NCBI GenBank assembly: GCA_910591455.2
Contig: OU342819.1
Location: 20,215,762 to 20,279,761 of the forward strand
Origin: Pholis gunnellus
Taxonomy: Eukaryota; Chordata; Actinopteri; Perciformes; Pholidae
Direction of reading: 5' to 3'
DNA: 64,000 nt
Of this stretch, positions 1 to 12,144 are shown piece by piece. Below the pieces are notes generated by a model. That model saw only the letters and a program-made list of their open reading frames with translations. It had not been told where the DNA came from and made no database searches. How positions within the stretch are numbered: position 1 is the first letter of the stretch; the number at the start of each line of letters is the position of its first letter. The translations under genes were made by a program, and so were the position numbers.

Positions 1-1040
1 CAACATCATTTAGGTCAGCTTTCCCACAACGGAGAGTACAGTACACATCCTCGAGAGCTGTGAGCCTCCTGCTCCGAGGCCAGAGCGAGCGTGGCCGCTC
101 CCCTGCGTATTAATTACATCTACTTATGGTGCCCAGGAGTTTCATATTACTGTAGCTTTTTCTTTTTTTGATACATATTTTTTCACGGAACCTGCTGCTC
201 CCCTGCCGGCGCTACAGCCCGTCTCCCTCCTCCCACCGAGTGCTGCAACCAGGTGGATTAGCTTCACTGCTCTCCGCCTACTTTAGTCATAACAGCTTTT
301 AAAGTTGGAGAGAAAGTGAAGCTCTCTTATTCATTGTGAAATTACAGCTTTTTTATTTGGTTTACATTTCTTGGTTGGTCTTTGGAAACCTGCAGTAGTC
401 GGGGATTTCACAGATGGTATATTATGGTGCTATTTTCTTCATCACATGCATAAATAAAAAGGGCTGTAAATGCACAACTAGAGCAGTTTGTTTTCCAGTC
501 ATGTTTCGAGGGCTGCCTAGAAAGAGTTTCTCTTTCTAGTGGAAGAACTGCCAACTTGGTCTCCAGAAAGTGATGTTCCCATTCAACAAAACTGCATCGT
601 CAATTCCCAAAGTACGTTTTTGACAACACTTATACATTTATTTGAAGTCCGCCTAAGTCCACCTTGGGAGGAGGAAGCCATTAGCTGGGAAGCCGTGCTC
701 TGGAATGCGGGTTTTCATGGGTAAACCTCAACCTGCACTGTACATGTATTGCCACTAGACAACTGCATTGAACGCAGACATTGGCTCTCTCAATGATTAC
801 TCGGCCTAACTAACGGTGCAAATCTGGACAAGAACAAATCTTCATCCATAGCTGACAGAAGATCCCAAACTGAATTGATCACTTGAGGCCCCTAGCGGCC
901 GGTCAAGAGGAGTTAGGAGTCTCTATTCACTCAAAACAGTGAAAAACTGTGAATCATCGCAATAACAAGAGGTCCTCAAAAACGAAGGCAGATGGGTCCA
1001 GCAGTATGTGAGATTTGCTGTAGACAGACAAACAGACCCA
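1..1040. other. Non-coding stretch, nothing recognised
   Basis: Mixed-composition sequence with no frame longer than about 60 codons that looks like protein. I see no convincing splice-site pair, RNA gene or transposon end. The short open frame at 539-724 is compatible with chance. Confidence 0.6.
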
Positions 1041-1070
1041 CTCTCTCTCTCTCACACACACACACACACA
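1041..1070. repeat. Compound microsatellite (CT)6(CA)9
   Basis: Uninterrupted CT dinucleotides pass directly into CA dinucleotides. The overlapping minus-strand frame rich in Cys-Val is a translation of this repeat and not a gene. Confidence 0.95.
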
Positions 1071-1910
1071 AATCCAAACACAATCCCCTCTCATAGCTTA
1101 AGCCTGGCAGAGATAACAAATGTTTGTTCCTTATGTTGATGGTAAATGTAATGGCCTCGCTTTCCCTGCTGTTGCAAATCAATTGTGCCGTTCACGAACT
1201 ACATTTCTGTGTGAGAGACTCAACGTGTCGGAGCATGTGGTGGTATCTCACTGAATCGGGGGGGCTTTACTCCTGATAGTGGAGGAAGTGTGGCCTCTAC
1301 AGGTAAAGGGATTTAGATTCCGCTGCCAGTCAGTGTGAAAGAGAAGTGTTGCAGCCTTCAGTGTTTTCATAGAACAGGCAACGTTAGACCGGATTTGGAC
1401 CAACATTGAATAATGTCTGATAAGATACAAGAGAGGTTAACTGAGCAGTTCAGTTGGTGCTGTGTGTTGACAAAAGTCATGATACAGTAAAGAGACAATT
1501 TATTACAGTTAATCGAGTTCGCTTTGACCAGATTGTCAATGCATTTAGATTCACGATAGAAATGAATACCAACGTGTAGGCAGCAGAAATATGAAACTTT
1601 CCAGATAAAATCATTCATTCACATCTGTGCGCTGATGTAGCTACACGTCTCATTCATGTCTTTGAACGCTGTCTCAAGTCTAAGCAAATACGAAGATGCA
1701 GTTGATCCATTTAAGATACGACGCTTACTTCACCGTCTCTGGTGTTTAGCTGTGTGGAGGTAAGTTAAAGGATGGCGGTTTCTCTGGCAACAGTGCAATT
1801 TGTAGAAGGGCGAGAGTGAGCTGTGGTATTTTGTTCCTTTAAGGAACTCCGAGTGTGAGGACTGAATTGTGTTTTTTCGTGATAAATCAAGGAACCCACA
1901 GCTCAACAAC

Positions 1911-2130
1911 GTGCTTCCTTCCTTCCTTTCCTCATCTCTCTCCATCTCTACTTCTTTCTTTCCATCCCGTCTTTACCTTTTTCTTCCTAATCACCTCCTC
2001 TCTTCTTCCTCCTCGACTTCACTCTCCTGCCTCCTCTCATCTTCTCCTCTCTCCTTTCGTCCTGCTCTCTCGTCTTCTCTAACCATGCCTCCCCTCCTCC
2101 ATCTTCCTCCCTCTCCTCCTCTTCCTCTCC
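1911..2130. repeat. Polypyrimidine-rich tract
   Basis: About 220 bases made almost wholly of C and T (CTTCC, TCTCC and CCTCC motifs) on the plus strand. It produces spurious Ser/Leu/Pro-rich open frames. It is imperfect, so not a simple microsatellite. Confidence 0.85.
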
Positions 2131-2230
2131 TGTGGGCCATCAGAATTCATTACCGGCTGAGCTGATTCATGGCTCAGTCCCACATCATTCGGAGCGCATG
2201 GAGGCATGGCCATAAATCTGCGGCTACACG

Positions 2231-2376
2231 CTCACACACACACATACATACATGCATACAAACACACACACACAGCAAAAAATACACTGCATGCATACAT
2301 ATCGGTATATCAAAGGCATTGGTAACTGAACATATAGGGCATAAAGCAGAGCGTGACTGTGGACACACACACACAT
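2231..2376. repeat. Interrupted CA-rich repeat
   Basis: CA dinucleotide runs occur at 2232-2243, 2261-2274 and 2363-2376, mixed with CATA tetranucleotides. This is degenerate microsatellite sequence. Confidence 0.85.
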
Positions 2377-2639
2377 AACATGCAATTACACACACATCAC
2401 ACGGACACATGTAGCAAACCATTACTACAGGCAGCAACCTGCTGTGCGTTTCGACTCCTCGCTTCATAACAAGCGGACACATCACAAATGATGATTTTTC
2501 CGTATCTTTTAAGAAACCAGTTGCTTCATTCCTTCACCATCAGGGTCTCATTCATCAGCTGCTCGGCCACCTGCTGATGAGTAACGTCCAATCGTGTTCA
2601 TGCAAGTACAAGGCAGCGTCTATAAGCGTTCTAATGCTA

Positions 2640-2885
2640 ACAGACCCTTTGACAGCCGGCGTCAACATCAATGTGCGCATGCATGTTGGCAACGGAGGTC
2701 CCCGACGAGTTAGCAAGCTTTAAACATTGAATTAAAACTGTTTTACCAGCATCAAAGTGTTGCATGTTCAGTATTCCAACAGCGAACTCAAGTTTCAACA
2801 GGATCGCAACTTTTTCAGAGCAACAGGTGTTTGAGTCGACAGAGTGACCGTGTTAACCGGTGACTTTCAGCCAAATGCGTCCGAG
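2640..2885 (+). repeat. Dispersed repeat family 2, copy 1
   Basis: Several blocks recur in order at 48425-48610. They are GGCAACGG, TTAGCAAGCTT followed by AACATTGA, CAGGATCGC, TTTCAGAGC, and GTGTTAAC followed by TGACTTT. Divergence is high, with indels between blocks, so both copies are old. I see no terminal inverted repeats and cannot assign a class. This copy ends where the reverse-strand LINE tail begins. Confidence 0.5.
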
Positions 2886-2887
2886 GT

Positions 2888-3110
2888 TGAATCACAATCA
2901 CAATCAGCTTTATTGTGGAATTTGACTCCAGTTTTCACATTGCTCTCAAAGTACATACATGGTATTCACAAATAAACAAGAGAAAAATAAAAACATGGAC
3001 ATTAAAGACAACAAAGTGGAACAGAGAAACTAAGCATAAACAATGAACTACTATGTACGATATAAATAAATATCAAAGAATATATATTAACATAGAGAAC
3101 AATGGACAAT
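2888..3110 (-). mobile_element. LINE 3' tail, Rex1/Maui-like, truncated
   Basis: Read on the minus strand, the segment ends in AATAAAGCTGATTGTGATT with short tandem TGATTG-type units at 2888-2906, preceded by a 'caaattcc'-like motif. This arrangement (AATAAA, then GATTCT-like tandem units) is the known 3' end of fish Rex1/Maui-type non-LTR elements. No reverse transcriptase frame survives, and the 5' boundary is uncertain. The element is a dead 5'-truncated copy. Confidence 0.55.
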
Positions 3111-3199
3111 TGATTTGGGATATTAGTGCTTTTTAGAGAACACCTACAGGTTCTGTTGCTGCCGTCAAGCAACCTGGGACGCACTCGGCTAAGAAGCAC

Positions 3200-4000
3200 C
3201 AGTTAACATGGTCCCTCATAACACCGAAACACACAATCCTGTCGACCACAGCTGGACCGACGCTGGTGATTGTGAGACTCAATGAACTCAAAGCTCTGAG
3301 TCTATGTCATGGTATGAGACTCCTTCACCACCCCGACCCCTTATGACTTCTTTCACTTTAATAATTCTGACATTCATATGTTTGTTCATGAGGGATTATT
3401 TCTCAGAGAATATTTGCAGCGGTTCAGATTCTTTGAGGCTCGCAAATCTGAACTGCACATTTCAACTGCAATAATACCTACACAACCACGATCATACGTC
3501 ATTTAATGGATTCATAATCAGCTCTAATGGTCTCAGGACTATCTGGTTACTTTACCAAGTGAGAACTCTCACCACGTATAATGTTAAATTGGCACAAAGC
3601 AGGAGGACGGGCACAGGTGTAAATGATGGTATTAATCAAAGCTGCATGAATTAACATCCCAGTTCTCCAGCAGGCCTTTCCTGCTCACCGTCACAACTTA
3701 CTGGAACGCTTCAATGGAACTGAACCGTCGTTAATTTGATTAGTTCCACCTGTGCTTTTCCTGCTGGGGCAAGTCAAAATGTCTGCCATGGGAACAGACC
3801 ATTGAGATGACATTTGTCCATTCTGAACCTACAGTCTCTTTGACCAGCAGCCATTTGTCCCTTAAAGGCCCGACATCCGTCACTGGATAATGGACAGTGT
3901 TACTCACAGCCATGTGTGCTGAGTATCAGGCTTGGCAGCGAATCAATTGTTTTAGTTCTTAACAGGTAAGTTACAAGGATGCTGTGCATTTAGGTACTTT
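3200..4000. other. Non-coding stretch, nothing recognised
   Basis: AT-moderate sequence without a credible open frame, transposon terminus or RNA structure. Confidence 0.5.
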
Positions 4001-4018
4001 GTGTGTGTGTGTGTGTGT
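4001..4018. repeat. Microsatellite (GT)9
   Basis: Perfect GT run followed by a short T run. Confidence 0.95.
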
Positions 4019-4186
4019 TTTTTGTACAATAATCTCGGGGTGTGAATGAAATACGTGCCAGGAAGTGAGCCAACCGAGGCCTTGACTGGGCGTCCATGAA
4101 CGTAAGGAGATGTAAACAGCACGAGTCAGTGTATCATCCTCAAGTCAGCGAGCTTGCCAAATGTCAGCCACACAAAAACACACTGA

Positions 4187-4240
4187 CAAACACACACACA
4201 AACACACACTTCCTAAACACTACCTACACACACACACTCC
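4187..4240. repeat. Interrupted CA-rich repeat
   Basis: Several short CA runs are separated by non-repeat bases. A (CTC)n run follows at about 4318-4336, and the perfect (AC)25 array lies downstream. Confidence 0.8.
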
Positions 4241-4405
4241 ATATTTCCTTCCTCTCGCTGTCACTACCCTCCGTTACACACTCCCTCCTCCATTCACTCT
4301 CTTTAATTAACAACCCCCCCTCCTCCTCCTCCTCCTCCCCACTTCTCCCCTCAGGCCTGCACAAAATGCAGGCCAAGGCACCGAAACACACATTTCCCTT
4401 ACTAA

Positions 4406-4407
<2 letters not shown>

Positions 4408-4457
<50 letters not shown>
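4408..4457. repeat. Microsatellite (AC)25
   Basis: Perfect AC array of about 50 bases. The His-Thr and Cys-Val frames crossing it on both strands are artefacts of the repeat. Confidence 0.97.
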
Positions 4458-4459
<2 letters not shown>

Positions 4460-4751
4460 CATTGCAAAATCGTCACACTGGAAAAAGGGCAATTCCAGGA
4501 TTCAAATCTGTCAAGCACTCCTTCCATTACATCATTAAGCTTGTTTCAAGCTAATAGGTCCTGATGCCTCTCAGGCCGCGGTTACACTTGTCTTGTCGAT
4601 GCTACTTTAGTGATCGGATGTGCCAGATGGGAACTCAGCTGTATATATACTGTAAATAAATGTCATGGTCAACAGAGCGGCTGTAAAACAGTGGACTTCC
4701 TGTGCATTCTTCACAATAAAAGCCCCCCTTTACCTTTGCTGCTTACTCCTG

Positions 4752-4780
4752 ATCCCTGCAGAACAACTTGCTGCAGGGAT
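4752..4780. repeat. Inverted repeat, 10-bp arms, 9-nt loop
   Basis: ATCCCTGCAG at 4752-4761 is the exact reverse complement of CTGCAGGGAT at 4771-4780. It could form a hairpin. No flanking T run, so no terminator or transposon end is implied. Confidence 0.7.
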
Positions 4781-4819
4781 GATGTATTTTTGTTGGCCAA
4801 CCCTAGAAGCTAGCACCGC

Positions 4820-6950
4820 GATTGTTTCCTCGATAAAAAGCTAATTTTTCCGTTGGATTTTGGATTATTGGAGAAAAAAAGCTCTGTAGCAAACACAGTG
4901 ATTCATGGTTATGATACGTAAATGATAATAGCCACAAATGATGCCTATGGCTCCTCCCCCCCATTGCTACGCACCGACATCCGGTGCCATTGCTCTGAAC
5001 ACACCCATCTTCAAACTACGCCTTCATTTTTTAAATCTCAACTACACACCTGTACAGTCCTGTGACTGGGTCTTGCACGTTTGCGATGCTATTCTGGTAA
5101 CAAGATCGTGAATCGTTCCGTTGAATTGGTTCCACGTACAGCGTCCACTGCAAACAGCTGCTGATACATTTATTATTCAACTCACTGTAATTGGACGGCT
5201 AACAGATCACTGCACTCGTATTAAGAAAAATGACAATTATTTCGACAGAATTCTTGAAACAAGTCGAGTGAGCCTTATTTTAGGAGGGACTACATGTTTT
5301 AGTGGTGCAGGGCCAAAACACACGGCCTCCACTACTGAGGTTTAATTGCCTGCTGCAGCAGACGCTGCACTGCTGACTCCTATCCGCAATGCATGAGATG
5401 ACGGTGAGGGATTCAAGATGAACTTCTCTGTGTTACAGCCGCATTGCTAATGTCCATCAGGTCAATAAACATCACGCAAAATGAGCTGAATTAAAACACA
5501 AATGATCTACTTTTAAAGATTGATTTTATTAAATCAAGTTCAGGCAGCGCTCGGATGGATCTACGTAAAATCAATGCACCAACGAATACTGATCAACTTC
5601 CACCTGCCTTAGGTGTAATACGAGCGAGAGTCTGTCTGTGGAGCCAGGTTTCCATTTAAAATACATTTCCAGACAATCAGCTGAAGAAAATAATAATAAC
5701 AATAATTGAATAAATATGCATTCCCATTCTCTTCTGTTATGCGAATAATGGGAGTTGGTTCATCGTTAAACTAACACAACCCATGTGGCAAAGGTGATGT
5801 AAATATGACACTTCTGTGTTTCATGTATTAATGTGAGGGAGGTTACATTCCCCTCATCGCTCCACACAGATCTGATGTTTTTATCTCTTTTTTCTTTAGG
5901 AAGTTTGAGTGGCTTCATGCTTCATGTACTTCATGATTTATTCTCTCAGAATGTTTCTGTTGTAACATTTTGGTTTTACCAGCACACCGACTTCTCAACC
6001 GTCCAACAAAGTTACCTTCCCACTAAACTAAACTGCTGTTTCAATTGCGGTTCGACGGAAACGTATTTCTCTCCAGACCGAACTGTCGTAGTTTTAAACA
6101 AACACGGGGTTAATCTACAACGCAAAACAAAAAATGCTTAAAAACTGCTTTATTAGGTTTTATGCAACAAAACTACGACATTAGGTTTGGTGAAAGAGGT
6201 CATGGTTTGGCTTAAAAATCAAGCAGCGTGTGAACAGGTTTGTCTCATTCTGTCCTGGTAGCAGAGGGGGGCTGGACTCTGTTCAGATGTAGGAGGACGG
6301 GGAAGACAGTTCTGCAGTAAACGGCATCCTAAAGAAAGACGCTGTGCTCATTAGTATGTAAAGAGTTCCCATAGACAGATTGTGATGTCAGCAGTAACGT
6401 AGAAACCTTGTATTTATGGTAATTTCATATTCTGTGTGACTTCAACGTCTGCCCTGTTCTTAGATTCCAGTTCAGTGAGGCTGACAAGTTAAAATACGTT
6501 CATTGGAGTCGGGGAGGAGAAGAGTTGCAGCTTTCTGTTGTTCGGTGTTCTTCAGTTTCATTTGGTTTCATTTCTGTTCTTCTTTTTAGTAAACTGTGTG
6601 TTGATGAATGCACTACTCTTGCTCATCAACCTGGTTCTTTAACATCACTTTATAACGTTTCCCGGTGCCAACACTCATCTCCCCTTTATGTTCTACGTTA
6701 CAGCACAGGATGTGTGTAGGATCAGCTTTCAGTCTATGTCGGGGGGTTTTATGTTGCAGTATTTTGACAAAAGACTAAATGTTGCAGATTCCAGCACTCG
6801 AATGAAGAAAAGCTTCCTGGAGAAATGTTTTAGAATGTTGCTGAACACAATCAGGGATTTTCTGAAGTTGGAGTTCCGTTGCAGGTGCACTACAGTCCAA
6901 AATATACAGTACATCCACTATTTAACACAAATAGCACAATGAAGGGTGTG
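4820..6950. other. Non-coding stretch, nothing recognised
   Basis: About 2.1 kb with only chance-length frames, the longest 102 codons at 5833-6141 with no supporting splice pair. No repeat family was recognised. Confidence 0.5.
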
Positions 6951-7229
6951 TACACTCAAACGCTCAAGCGTTTGCAAACTCACATGCCTGCACACTCACA
7001 CAAACACACACACAGCATCAATAACTGTCACCCTCTTCCCAGATTGGCTCCTTCTTTCCCGAACATCAGTTGCTAATGTCATTGCTTTGAACCAGAAGGC
7101 TTTCTGACGTAATGCTCCCCCTTCTTTCTCCTCTCTGACTCTCCCTTCTTGTTTTCCCCCTCTAATTTCATTTCCACATCCCCATGCCCTTGTTTTTTAC
7201 TCTGCGTCTCAAGAGTGAGGAACCTGATA

Positions 7230-7244
7230 GGGGGGGGGGGGGGG
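7230..7244. repeat. Poly-G run (15 bases)
   Basis: A homopolymer of 15 G on the plus strand. Such runs are prone to length error in assembly. Confidence 0.9.
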
Positions 7245-7331
7245 TTATTACGATGATGAAAACTCTTATTGTGGAAATGAAGACCGCTTCAACAGATCAG
7301 GAAGAATATTCTGTAGCTTTGGTGGAAATAT

Positions 7332-7343
7332 AAAAAAAAAAAA

Positions 7344-7382
<39 letters not shown>

Positions 7383-7402
7383 GAGCCTGCGAGAGAGAGA
7401 GA
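7332..7402. repeat. Compound A13 / (TA)n / (GA)n repeat
   Basis: An A run (7332-7344) is followed by a TA array (7349-7379) and, after a short spacer, GA units (7391-7402). Poly-A followed by TA can mark a retroposon 3' end, but I recognise no element beside it. Confidence 0.9.
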
Positions 7403-8599
7403 GGGTGATTAGGAGAGAGGACACAAGAGTGATGGCCGGCATGTTCACATGACATTTTTATTCACGCCTTTTTTGTAGAAAGGAGCCAGAAAGAAAGAGA
7501 GACATCGGAGTAGTGAACCAGAGAAAATGCAGCCTATAATGAGCAGAGCAGCAGGGGGAGAAGGGTGAGAGATGGGAAATGGAGTGCATGAAGGGAGAAA
7601 GGGCAGAAAAGAGAGATATTAAGGTGACGGGGGGGGTTCTTGATATCTCTCACTCAGGCTGCAGCAGGCCTGGAATGAGTCTGACTCCTGCTCTGTGAAT
7701 CGCCGCTGCATTATTCAGGCAGATATTAAAGGGCTCACACAGCCGTCGGCCATGATGGGAGATGGCGAAGGAGGGAGTGAGTGCGTGCGTTTGACTGTGT
7801 GCCATTCCCTGCCTGCGGAGAAAAAAAACAAAGAAAATATCGACTATTTCGCTAAAAAGAAGCAATTTAAAAACAATTTTGACCCGCCTACTTCACAATG
7901 GTGAAGCATCACTTGTTGTCAGCATGTTGCCTCCTGATTATTCTGCAGAAACAACGAGTCTCGTTGAACATTAGGCCGCAAACAAGTGCAGAGACAGATT
8001 TGGAGACACTCGCTTATAGACGAGAGTCTATACGCCGTTTGCTTCCCAATGTTTATTGTACAGTCGAGCACTTCTCCCTTCACGTTTCAGCTCGTAAGCT
8101 ACACAATGGATGATGGAAAATAAAAATGCTTATACAGCATCTTGTGCCAAGATACCTATCCGTTCTGCCAGCAGTGTGCGGTCAAGCGCATAACAAAAGC
8201 TAGTTAATTGGGCACAACCACAGTGATTAATGGATTACCAACGCAGGCTCCAACAACCGCTGAAGCTGACCTTTTATTATTGTTCAGCTATTTTCCATTT
8301 CTGTAGAAATACATTCCACTAGCAGTTCCCCATCATCCCTGCTATTTCCTCCATCAAGCTGCAGTCACACAGGACCAGAAATATTTCACTCTTTGGTCAT
8401 TTTTACTGCTCAGTATTCTGTTGACCTTGTCTGCTGCGGAGACACTGTAAATAATGAACAAACAAGGAGCATCTTTGTACTCTTTGTTTACACCAGGGCC
8501 GAAGAGAATACTTCTTTTTCTTTCGCTGCCAGATGTCCACAAAACTTGGCACACCTCAGACATTTAAAAAGCCATGAAACTGAAGGTAACCAAAGCAAC

Positions 8600-8626
8600 A
8601 ATTATATTATATATATATATATATAT
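8600..8626. repeat. AT microsatellite
   Basis: Short TA array with one interruption at its 5' end. Confidence 0.9.
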
Positions 8627-8951
8627 CACAGTCCACATCATTTAGGGATGCACCCTGCTAACCGAGCTCACCAGCTAGCAGCTGATGTCTTAGCGTTTGC
8701 TATGCTAACGGTACCTGGCCCCCACGTGGCCTCGCTGTTCCTCAGCTCCACCAAATCATCCAAATACTTCTGGCTCCAAAAGAAACAAATGCCGACGCAA
8801 GTCTTCCAAACGCTAGTCCACAAACAAACGGCTAACAGTCTACGGTTTAAACACTTGATAACGGTCACAATAATGTCCTTTTGAGGTTTTCAAGATAATA
8901 ATGGACTCTCTTGAGGAGAGAACTCTGGTCATAGCTGTCAATTATACGTGT

Positions 8952-8957
8952 TTTAAT
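8952..8957 (-). promoter_or_regulatory. Possible poly(A) signal for 9.2-kb candidate exon
   Basis: The minus strand reads ATTAAA here, about 205 nt beyond the stop codon of the candidate terminal exon at 9163-9261. ATTAAA is the commonest variant poly(A) hexamer. The hexamer is frequent by chance, so it only adds weak support. Confidence 0.2.
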
Positions 8958-9162
8958 AAAACATAAATCTGCACATCCCTCGTTATTTGATCATTTGTGG
9001 AAAAACAATCAGGGTGGTGGAAGTAATATTGATATTGTTATAAAGCAACCTGTGCAGGTTGGTGTGTGGCTTCAGAAAATGATCCCCAAAAGGGTTGATA
9101 GGCTGTAAGTACTCATAACATTTGGTCATAATAACAGAAAAATATCCCTCATCCAGGTTTAG

Positions 9163-9261
9163 TTACTGTGCATTATCTGGCATGTCATAAATCTGTTCGC
9201 TGCCCTCGGCTGATGTCCATCTCCAGCGTGTCAGCGGCTGTTTGAAATCTTCTGGGTTATC
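9163..9261 (-). CDS. Candidate 3'-terminal coding exon
   Basis: On the minus strand a strong acceptor (CTATTTCCTGCTTCCCCAG) ends at 9262. It is followed by an open frame of 32 codons starting Asp-Asn-Pro-Glu-Asp-Phe and ending TAA at 9163-9165. The composition (Trp, Tyr, Glu, Asp, Arg) looks like protein. The acceptor lies 75 nt from the donor of the segment at 9337-9499, a typical short fish intron. Continuing this frame across the splice is open for only about 25 codons upstream; the longer upstream frame would meet a stop here. I do not recognise the protein. Confidence 0.25.
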   Translation of the reverse strand, partial: DNPEDFKQPLTRWRWTSAEGSEQIYDMPDNAQ

Positions 9262-9336
9262 CTGGGGAAGCAGGAAATAGGTCAGCTAATCAATACGGCA
9301 GCATCCCTTAGGCCAATGAAAGCGTGACAGATGTAC

Positions 9337-9499
9337 CTGCCAAAATGTTGAAAATCCCAACATAAAGGGTTTTAATAGGACACTGGGCGAACACGAGCCC
9401 CCCAGATGGCTTCAGTGAGTCCTGACAGATGACATCAAGTCGCTCTCTGGCGTTTGCCTTCAAAGCTGAGCGAGGAGGCTTTACTTCTCCACAGGGAAC
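9337..9499 (-). CDS. Candidate internal exon
   Basis: Minus-strand segment bounded by an acceptor ending GATATCTCAG (9500-9501) and a good donor TTGGCAG|GTACAT (9336). One frame is open throughout (54 codons, beginning Val-Pro-Cys-Gly-Glu-Val). In that frame it ends in phase 1, which conflicts with the frame of the next candidate exon. A second frame that agrees with the downstream exon is open only over the last third. Splice geometry supports transcription, but the frame conflict leaves coding status doubtful. No family is recognised. Confidence 0.25.
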
Positions 9500-9559
9500 C
9501 TGAGATATCACACAAAACGCTGAATTAAACATGACATGTCCGTATAAAAACACCCTTTT

Positions 9560-12060
9560 ATTGATTGCGCGCTCGCAGGCTGTGAAAGACGAAATTGGTC
9601 GTTTGAAATGTTTTATGTTGATGAAGTCTTTTTGAAATTACAGTTTTCAAGTCGTTTCTATTCTTTGACTCCTCCGGTGAGGATGTTTGTTCGTTTCATA
9701 TTTCCAATTGGAATAATTAGCTTTCTCTCTGTTAAACACGGTGTTTGGGGAGACTCGTTGTCTCAGCTGCTCCCGGAAAAACTACAAGAAACTCCATAAA
9801 ACAGAACTCTAATATTGTAATATTGTGATCTTTGACGAAGCATGACTGTAACATCTGACATCGATCTTATTGTCTGTTAATGTAAACTCAACATTTAACA
9901 CACTCAGTAAACTCACCGCTAACTTCTCCCACCAAAACTGACTGATGTCTACAATGTATTTGTTGTGTATTATTTAAGCCATAGAACAGGGTTGAATATG
10001 GCACAAGAAGAAAATACTTAGATGGTGCGGCAAATACTAGAGCATCGAGTCCTCGGTGTTACTGATGAATAACGGTGATAACTCAAAAGTAACTTAACAC
10101 TACAGTGTTTTTGAATTTGGTAAACGTACTCTCTCTAGCAGTTGATTCTTGTCCCAGGATGCATTGCAAAGCCACGTCTTTGCCTTTTTCAGACAACAGA
10201 AAAAAAGGGAAATTCTGTCCTCTAGACATGAATAAATGTGAAACTCCTTGATGTGTCTTCTGCCCTATTCACCTCAATTTAGGAAAATAACCCCTCTTAG
10301 ACTTTTAAAAAAATATTTTAACTGTCAGTGTCGTGGTGGATTTTTTATTTGTCCTGACCAGCGAAGACTGTTTAAATTGAAGCGTCACACACCGTCTGGC
10401 GGTCATCAAGAAGTCATGAAGAAGTAGTTATATATAGATATATAACTCTCCCTTGCTGTTATACTTTGAATAGAGATTGGAAGGCAGTGTTCTCTGGTTA
10501 TGAGAGCATTCTTTCAAATAACAGAAACACATTTACCACCAAGTTTATTTCAAAAACATTTAGAGCTTGAATTGTAATTTCCACATCTGATAGAAACATG
10601 TTTTGCCTTCGCAAGTGGAAATGAAGAAGCGTAAAAAAAACATTTCAGATCCACGCTGTAGTCAAAAAGACTCAAATGTAGAAAACAACAGACTCAAGCA
10701 GAACAGGAGGAGGCCGGCTGAGGAAAAGTGGGCACCAAAGAAAACACTTTGTCACTTCACTGCTCCTGGAATGCATTCAACGCGTCCTTTTTAAAGCGAT
10801 GTCAGTGGTGGAAATCAACTGTGGCTCTTTGACCTTCCTCTCCAATTTACCATCCTACCACACATGCTGATTCACTCCACCACTCCACCTTCTCTGCCGC
10901 TCTGCAGTGCTCCATAAAACAGCCAACAGTTACTCGTCTCCTGCTGGCTGTCAACTGCTATCCATCGCGCCTTTTACTGTGAGGTTTCCCCCTGACTAGC
11001 TGGCGTGATGAGACATCGCGAGTGTGTGCGTTCGTTTGTGAGAAAGTGCATCCTTGCTTCCAGGCTGGTGTTTGTGAAAGTGTGAGTGCGTGACTGAGTG
11101 AGTTTCTGCATTAGGCCGTGGGTTGTGTATCTCTGTGAGAGCTGAGATCGGAGCCTGCAGTGAGTCCTGTGTGCACGATGCCGGCTCACTGGCTGGAACG
11201 AGGAGCCGCAGCGATCGGGGAGCTGACTGTGCGGCTGCACACAGGTCAGGAGACATACCGCAAAGAATATTATTGCATTTATGAAGTTGATATATTACAT
11301 AAAAAAACATTACGTTTTTTGGAAAATCCACGTTTAAAACATGCAAATGAGAAATGCTAAATTACATACATTTCAAGTAGAACAATGTGAAGATTGGATA
11401 AAAGACAGGTTCACACTGTGTTTCATGTTGTTGACGTAACAGAGTCAAAGTTTTAGTCTATTTTTCTCTCTCCATAAATCTAAAAACACTGTCAAAAAGA
11501 ATAAAATGTTATTATTTGTTATTATTTGCGATTTCGTAATATTTGCAGAAAATAAGCTCTTGTGGCAAGTTAAGGATTCTGACACGTTGTGTTTAGCAAG
11601 ATGATCTTCATCTTTAATGTTCTTTTTAAAGCGGGAATGCAATCAGCAGAAGTAAAAAGCTACGACTATTAACAAACTACACCACGGTCACATGACAGTG
11701 GGTTTACACAACGAGGCAGCAACGGTGGACTAGTTGGAGTTTTGTAGTCTCATTCAGTCACTTGTAAGCAACCGCCTCTTTTAAGACAGAATTCATGAAG
11801 AAAGAGCTCAAATCTAGACCCATTTAAAAATCCATTGACTTTGAGATGAAGCCAGATGTGCAAAAACGCCGACTCATTGCCAGGTTTGAGGACTCATTCC
11901 TGCAGCATCTAATAATGACACGGACGGGTTTACATTGGAGCTAGTTTAAAATCCGGGTGCGTCTCATGCGGACGTGTCTTGTGTGTCGATATCCAGACGC
12001 CGAAGGGACGCTGACCAAGACGGAGATTTGAAGCCCTGTGAAGCCTGCCAACACTCTGCC
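9560..12060. other. Non-coding stretch, nothing recognised
   Basis: No credible exon, transposon end or RNA gene. Short T/A runs only. The longest frames (for example 116 codons at 10996-11346 on the minus strand) have no matching splice sites. Confidence 0.45.
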
Positions 12061-12101
12061 GAGGAGGAATCCACCTTTTGTCTCCTGCCCGACTCCCCCC
12101 C

Positions 12102-12126
12102 CCACCACCACCACCACCACCACCAT
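12102..12126. repeat. Microsatellite (CCA)8
   Basis: A perfect CCA trinucleotide array preceded by a C run. On the minus strand it reads as poly-Trp or poly-Val, depending on frame. Confidence 0.95.
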
Positions 12127-12144
12127 CTAGCTTGAGTGTCCCTG

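Noticed and set aside
4096..4554. 152-codon frame and its minus-strand partner
   Set aside because: Both depend on the (AC)25 array and CT-rich sequence.
8393..8884. 163-codon plus-strand frame
   Set aside because: It crosses a TA microsatellite and has no splice support. Parts resemble dispersed repeat sequence with GCTAAC motifs.
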